The position numbers were made by a program, and so were the translations under genes. Shown here one piece after another: positions 5,082 through 6,165 of a DNA stretch of 6,165 nt. The notes beneath the pieces were generated by a model. The model was not told where the DNA came from. It saw nothing but the letters and a program-made list of their open reading frames with translations, and searched no databases. The stretch comes from an uncultured Oscillospiraceae bacterium (GTDB lineage Bacteria; Bacillota; Clostridia; Oscillospirales; Acutalibacteraceae). The stretch lies in NCBI GenBank assembly GCA_900554535.1, contig USIA01000115.1, forward strand, positions 1-6,165, given 5' to 3'. Every line of letters starts with the position of its first letter. Position 1 is the stretch's first letter.

Positions 5082-5612
5082 ATGGCGTTTATACTGGAGA
5101 CCCCGCGCCTTGTCCTGCGGGAAATGGGGCAGGCGGATCTTCCGGCGCTGCGTAAGATTTTGCAGGACCCGCAGGTCATGTATGCGTACGAGCACGCTTT
5201 CTCTGAAGCGGAGGTGCAGGACTGGTTTCAAGCCCAGCTCAGGCGCTACCGGGAAGATGGCGTTGGACTTTGGGCGGTGTGCCGGAGGGAGAATACCGGC
5301 GAGATGATCGGCCAGTGCGGCCTGACTTGGCAGAACGCGGGGGGCCACCGCATGCGCGAAATTGGCTATCTGTTCCAGAAGCAATATTGGCACAAGGGCT
5401 ATGCCACGGAGGCGGCCGTTGCCTGCAAGCGGTATGCCTTTGATGTGTTGGGGGATGAGGAGGTTTGCTCCATTATCCGAGACACGAACGCGCCCTCCCA
5501 GGCCGTTGCCCGACGCAATGGCATGCTGCCTGCTGCGCGCTTTGTCAAGCACTATTACGGTATCGATATGCCGCATATCGTTTTTGTGGTGCACCGGAAA
5601 ACGGGTGCATGA
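5082..5612 (+). CDS. GNAT-family N-acetyltransferase (RimJ/RimL-like, Acetyltransf_3)
   Basis: A complete 176-residue protein that would transfer an acetyl group from acetyl-CoA to an amine. It opens with ETPRLVLREM, the first strand typical of RimJ/RimL-type members. The acetyl-CoA pyrophosphate loop is in EIGYLFQKQYWHKGYATEA (93-111), where W103-H-K-G-Y-A108 matches the xxGxG/A turn. N136-APSQAVARRNG147 is the usual C-terminal helix that packs on CoA. The substrate cannot be told: members acetylate ribosomal proteins, antibiotics or small metabolites. AAGGAGGG at 5067-5074, inside the end of mscS, lies 7 nt upstream. There is no evident functional link to the channel beyond sharing a transcript. 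Confidence 0.88.
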   Translation: MAFILETPRLVLREMGQADLPALRKILQDPQVMYAYEHAFSEAEVQDWFQAQLRRYREDGVGLWAVCRRENTGEMIGQCGLTWQNAGGHRMREIGYLFQKQYWHKGYATEAAVACKRYAFDVLGDEEVCSIIRDTNAPSQAVARRNGMLPAARFVKHYYGIDMPHIVFVVHRKTGA

Positions 5613-5678
5613 CCGGTAAAGCGGGAGCAATCCCCGTTATTTCATGGCCCGCAAAAATCTGTTCAAAAAGACGCGAAG

Positions 5679-5721
5679 ACGCGCCGCAGAGGCTGCAAAG
5701 GCCTGGCTGGGCGCGTTTTTT
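5679..5721 (+). terminator. Intrinsic terminator after the GNAT gene
   Basis: ACGCGCC (5679-5685) pairs perfectly with GGCGCGT (5710-5716), followed by six T (5716-5721). The loop holds a small inner hairpin GCAG-agg-CTGC (5686-5696). On the minus strand ACGCG/CGCGT pairing with CTTTTT beyond it could also end the birA transcript, so it may work in both directions. Confidence 0.7.
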
Positions 5722-5758
5722 CATCTCAAATTTTCTGGCTTGCGTGCGGAAATTGTGT

Positions 5759-6165
5759 CTATTCTCCGTAAATGCCTTGGACCGCGACCTCGCCGCTGGA
5801 AATTGACACAAGTTTTCCGTCTGGTAGCGCCACCAGCAGGCTGCCGTCTGGGGAGACATCCACTGCCAGGCCGGTCAGGTGCTGTCCATTGCGCGTGAAG
5901 CGCACGTGACGGCCAAGCGTGACACACAGCGGCTTATAGTCGCGGGGCAATCCGCCGCCCGCTTCCAGCAGCGCTTCAAACCGCGCCAGAAAGCCGCACA
6001 AAATCGCGCACCGGTCCTGTATGCGCCCGGTGGCGAGCAGCAAAGAGGTGGCCCGCTGCGCGAGTTCCGGGGGAAAGGCGTCATCGGTAATATTGATGCC
6101 GACGCCCACAATGGCCCAGGGGCCTTCTGCGCGCACGCCGGCTTCCGCCAGAATGCCGCAGACCT
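5759..6165 (-). CDS. birA: Biotin protein ligase, C-terminal part (partial)
   Basis: The last 134 codons of a biotin--[acetyl-CoA-carboxylase] ligase, which makes biotinyl-AMP and attaches biotin to carrier proteins such as the acetyl-CoA carboxylase subunit. The open frame continues past the window edge; the GTG complementary to 6134-6136 is internal, not a start. The visible part begins VCGILAEAGVRAEG and carries the IVGVGINIT strand that closes the catalytic domain, then a helical stretch, then the C-terminal SH3-like domain from about LGRHVRF through DGSLLVALPDGK to SSGEVAVQG. Whether it has the N-terminal DNA-binding domain of repressor-type BirA cannot be seen. It converges on the mscS-GNAT unit. 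Confidence 0.88.
   Translation of the reverse strand, partial: VCGILAEAGVRAEGPWAIVGVGINITDDAFPPELAQRATSLLLATGRIQDRCAILCGFLARFEALLEAGGGLPRDYKPLCVTLGRHVRFTRNGQHLTGLAVDVSPDGSLLVALPDGKLVSISSGEVAVQGIYGE

Noticed and set aside
4773..5630. Minus-strand open frame of 285 codons opposite mscS and the GNAT gene
   Set aside because: It spans two well-identified genes on the other strand and has no motif or promoter of its own.
5618..5635. CGGG/CCCG hairpin right after the GNAT stop
   Set aside because: The stem is only 4 bp with a bulge and the following sequence is TTATTTC rather than a T-run; the hairpin at 5679-5721 is far better.
5644..5898. Plus-strand open frame of 84 codons between the GNAT gene and birA
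   Set aside because: No ribosome binding site, runs through the terminator hairpin and then antisense to birA; Arg-rich nonsense translation.

Overview
The window looks like a stretch of a Clostridia-type Firmicute chromosome, probably close to Oscillospiraceae/Ruminococcaceae (inference). The grounds are strong GGAGG ribosome binding sites 6-9 nt before most starts, SigA-type TTGACA/TATAAT promoters with 16-18 bp spacers, a lipoprotein signal with a Cys lipobox, moderately GC-rich coding sequence with AT-rich promoters, and a typical mix of families. No phage, transposon, CRISPR, tRNA or rRNA was seen.

Layout. The left edge holds the first 18 codons of a minus-strand gene that leaves the window. 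A divergent regulatory region (57-441) follows, with two good promoters back to back and a WalR-like direct repeat between them. The rightward promoter has a long leader containing a hairpin and a possible 10-codon leader ORF. It drives a secreted C39-type cysteine peptidase lipoprotein and a small single-span membrane protein. A two-way terminator at 1533-1570 separates these from a 61-residue minus-strand protein of unknown function. Upstream of that small gene lie a GTGA-N6-TCAC palindrome and the terminator of the next minus-strand gene. That gene encodes the most unusual protein here: a complete three-repeat ricin-type beta-trefoil joined to a 118-residue Lys/Ala/Pro/Thr tail resembling histone H1.

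A second divergent promoter region (2697-2950) serves the lectin gene leftward and an RlmI-type rRNA methyltransferase rightward. After an AT-rich block with an 18-bp perfect palindrome comes a two-gene unit: an MscS-family mechanosensitive channel and, 3 nt later, a GNAT acetyltransferase. A terminator at 5679-5721 ends it. The right edge holds the C-terminal part of a minus-strand biotin protein ligase (birA).

How they fit together. Most genes are housekeeping or envelope functions without an evident shared pathway. The C39 lipoprotein and the small membrane protein probably act together at the envelope, possibly under cell-wall stress control. No convincing new multi-gene system is visible. 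The best leads are the lectin with the H1-like tail, the leader architecture of the peptidase gene, and the palindromic array before mscS.
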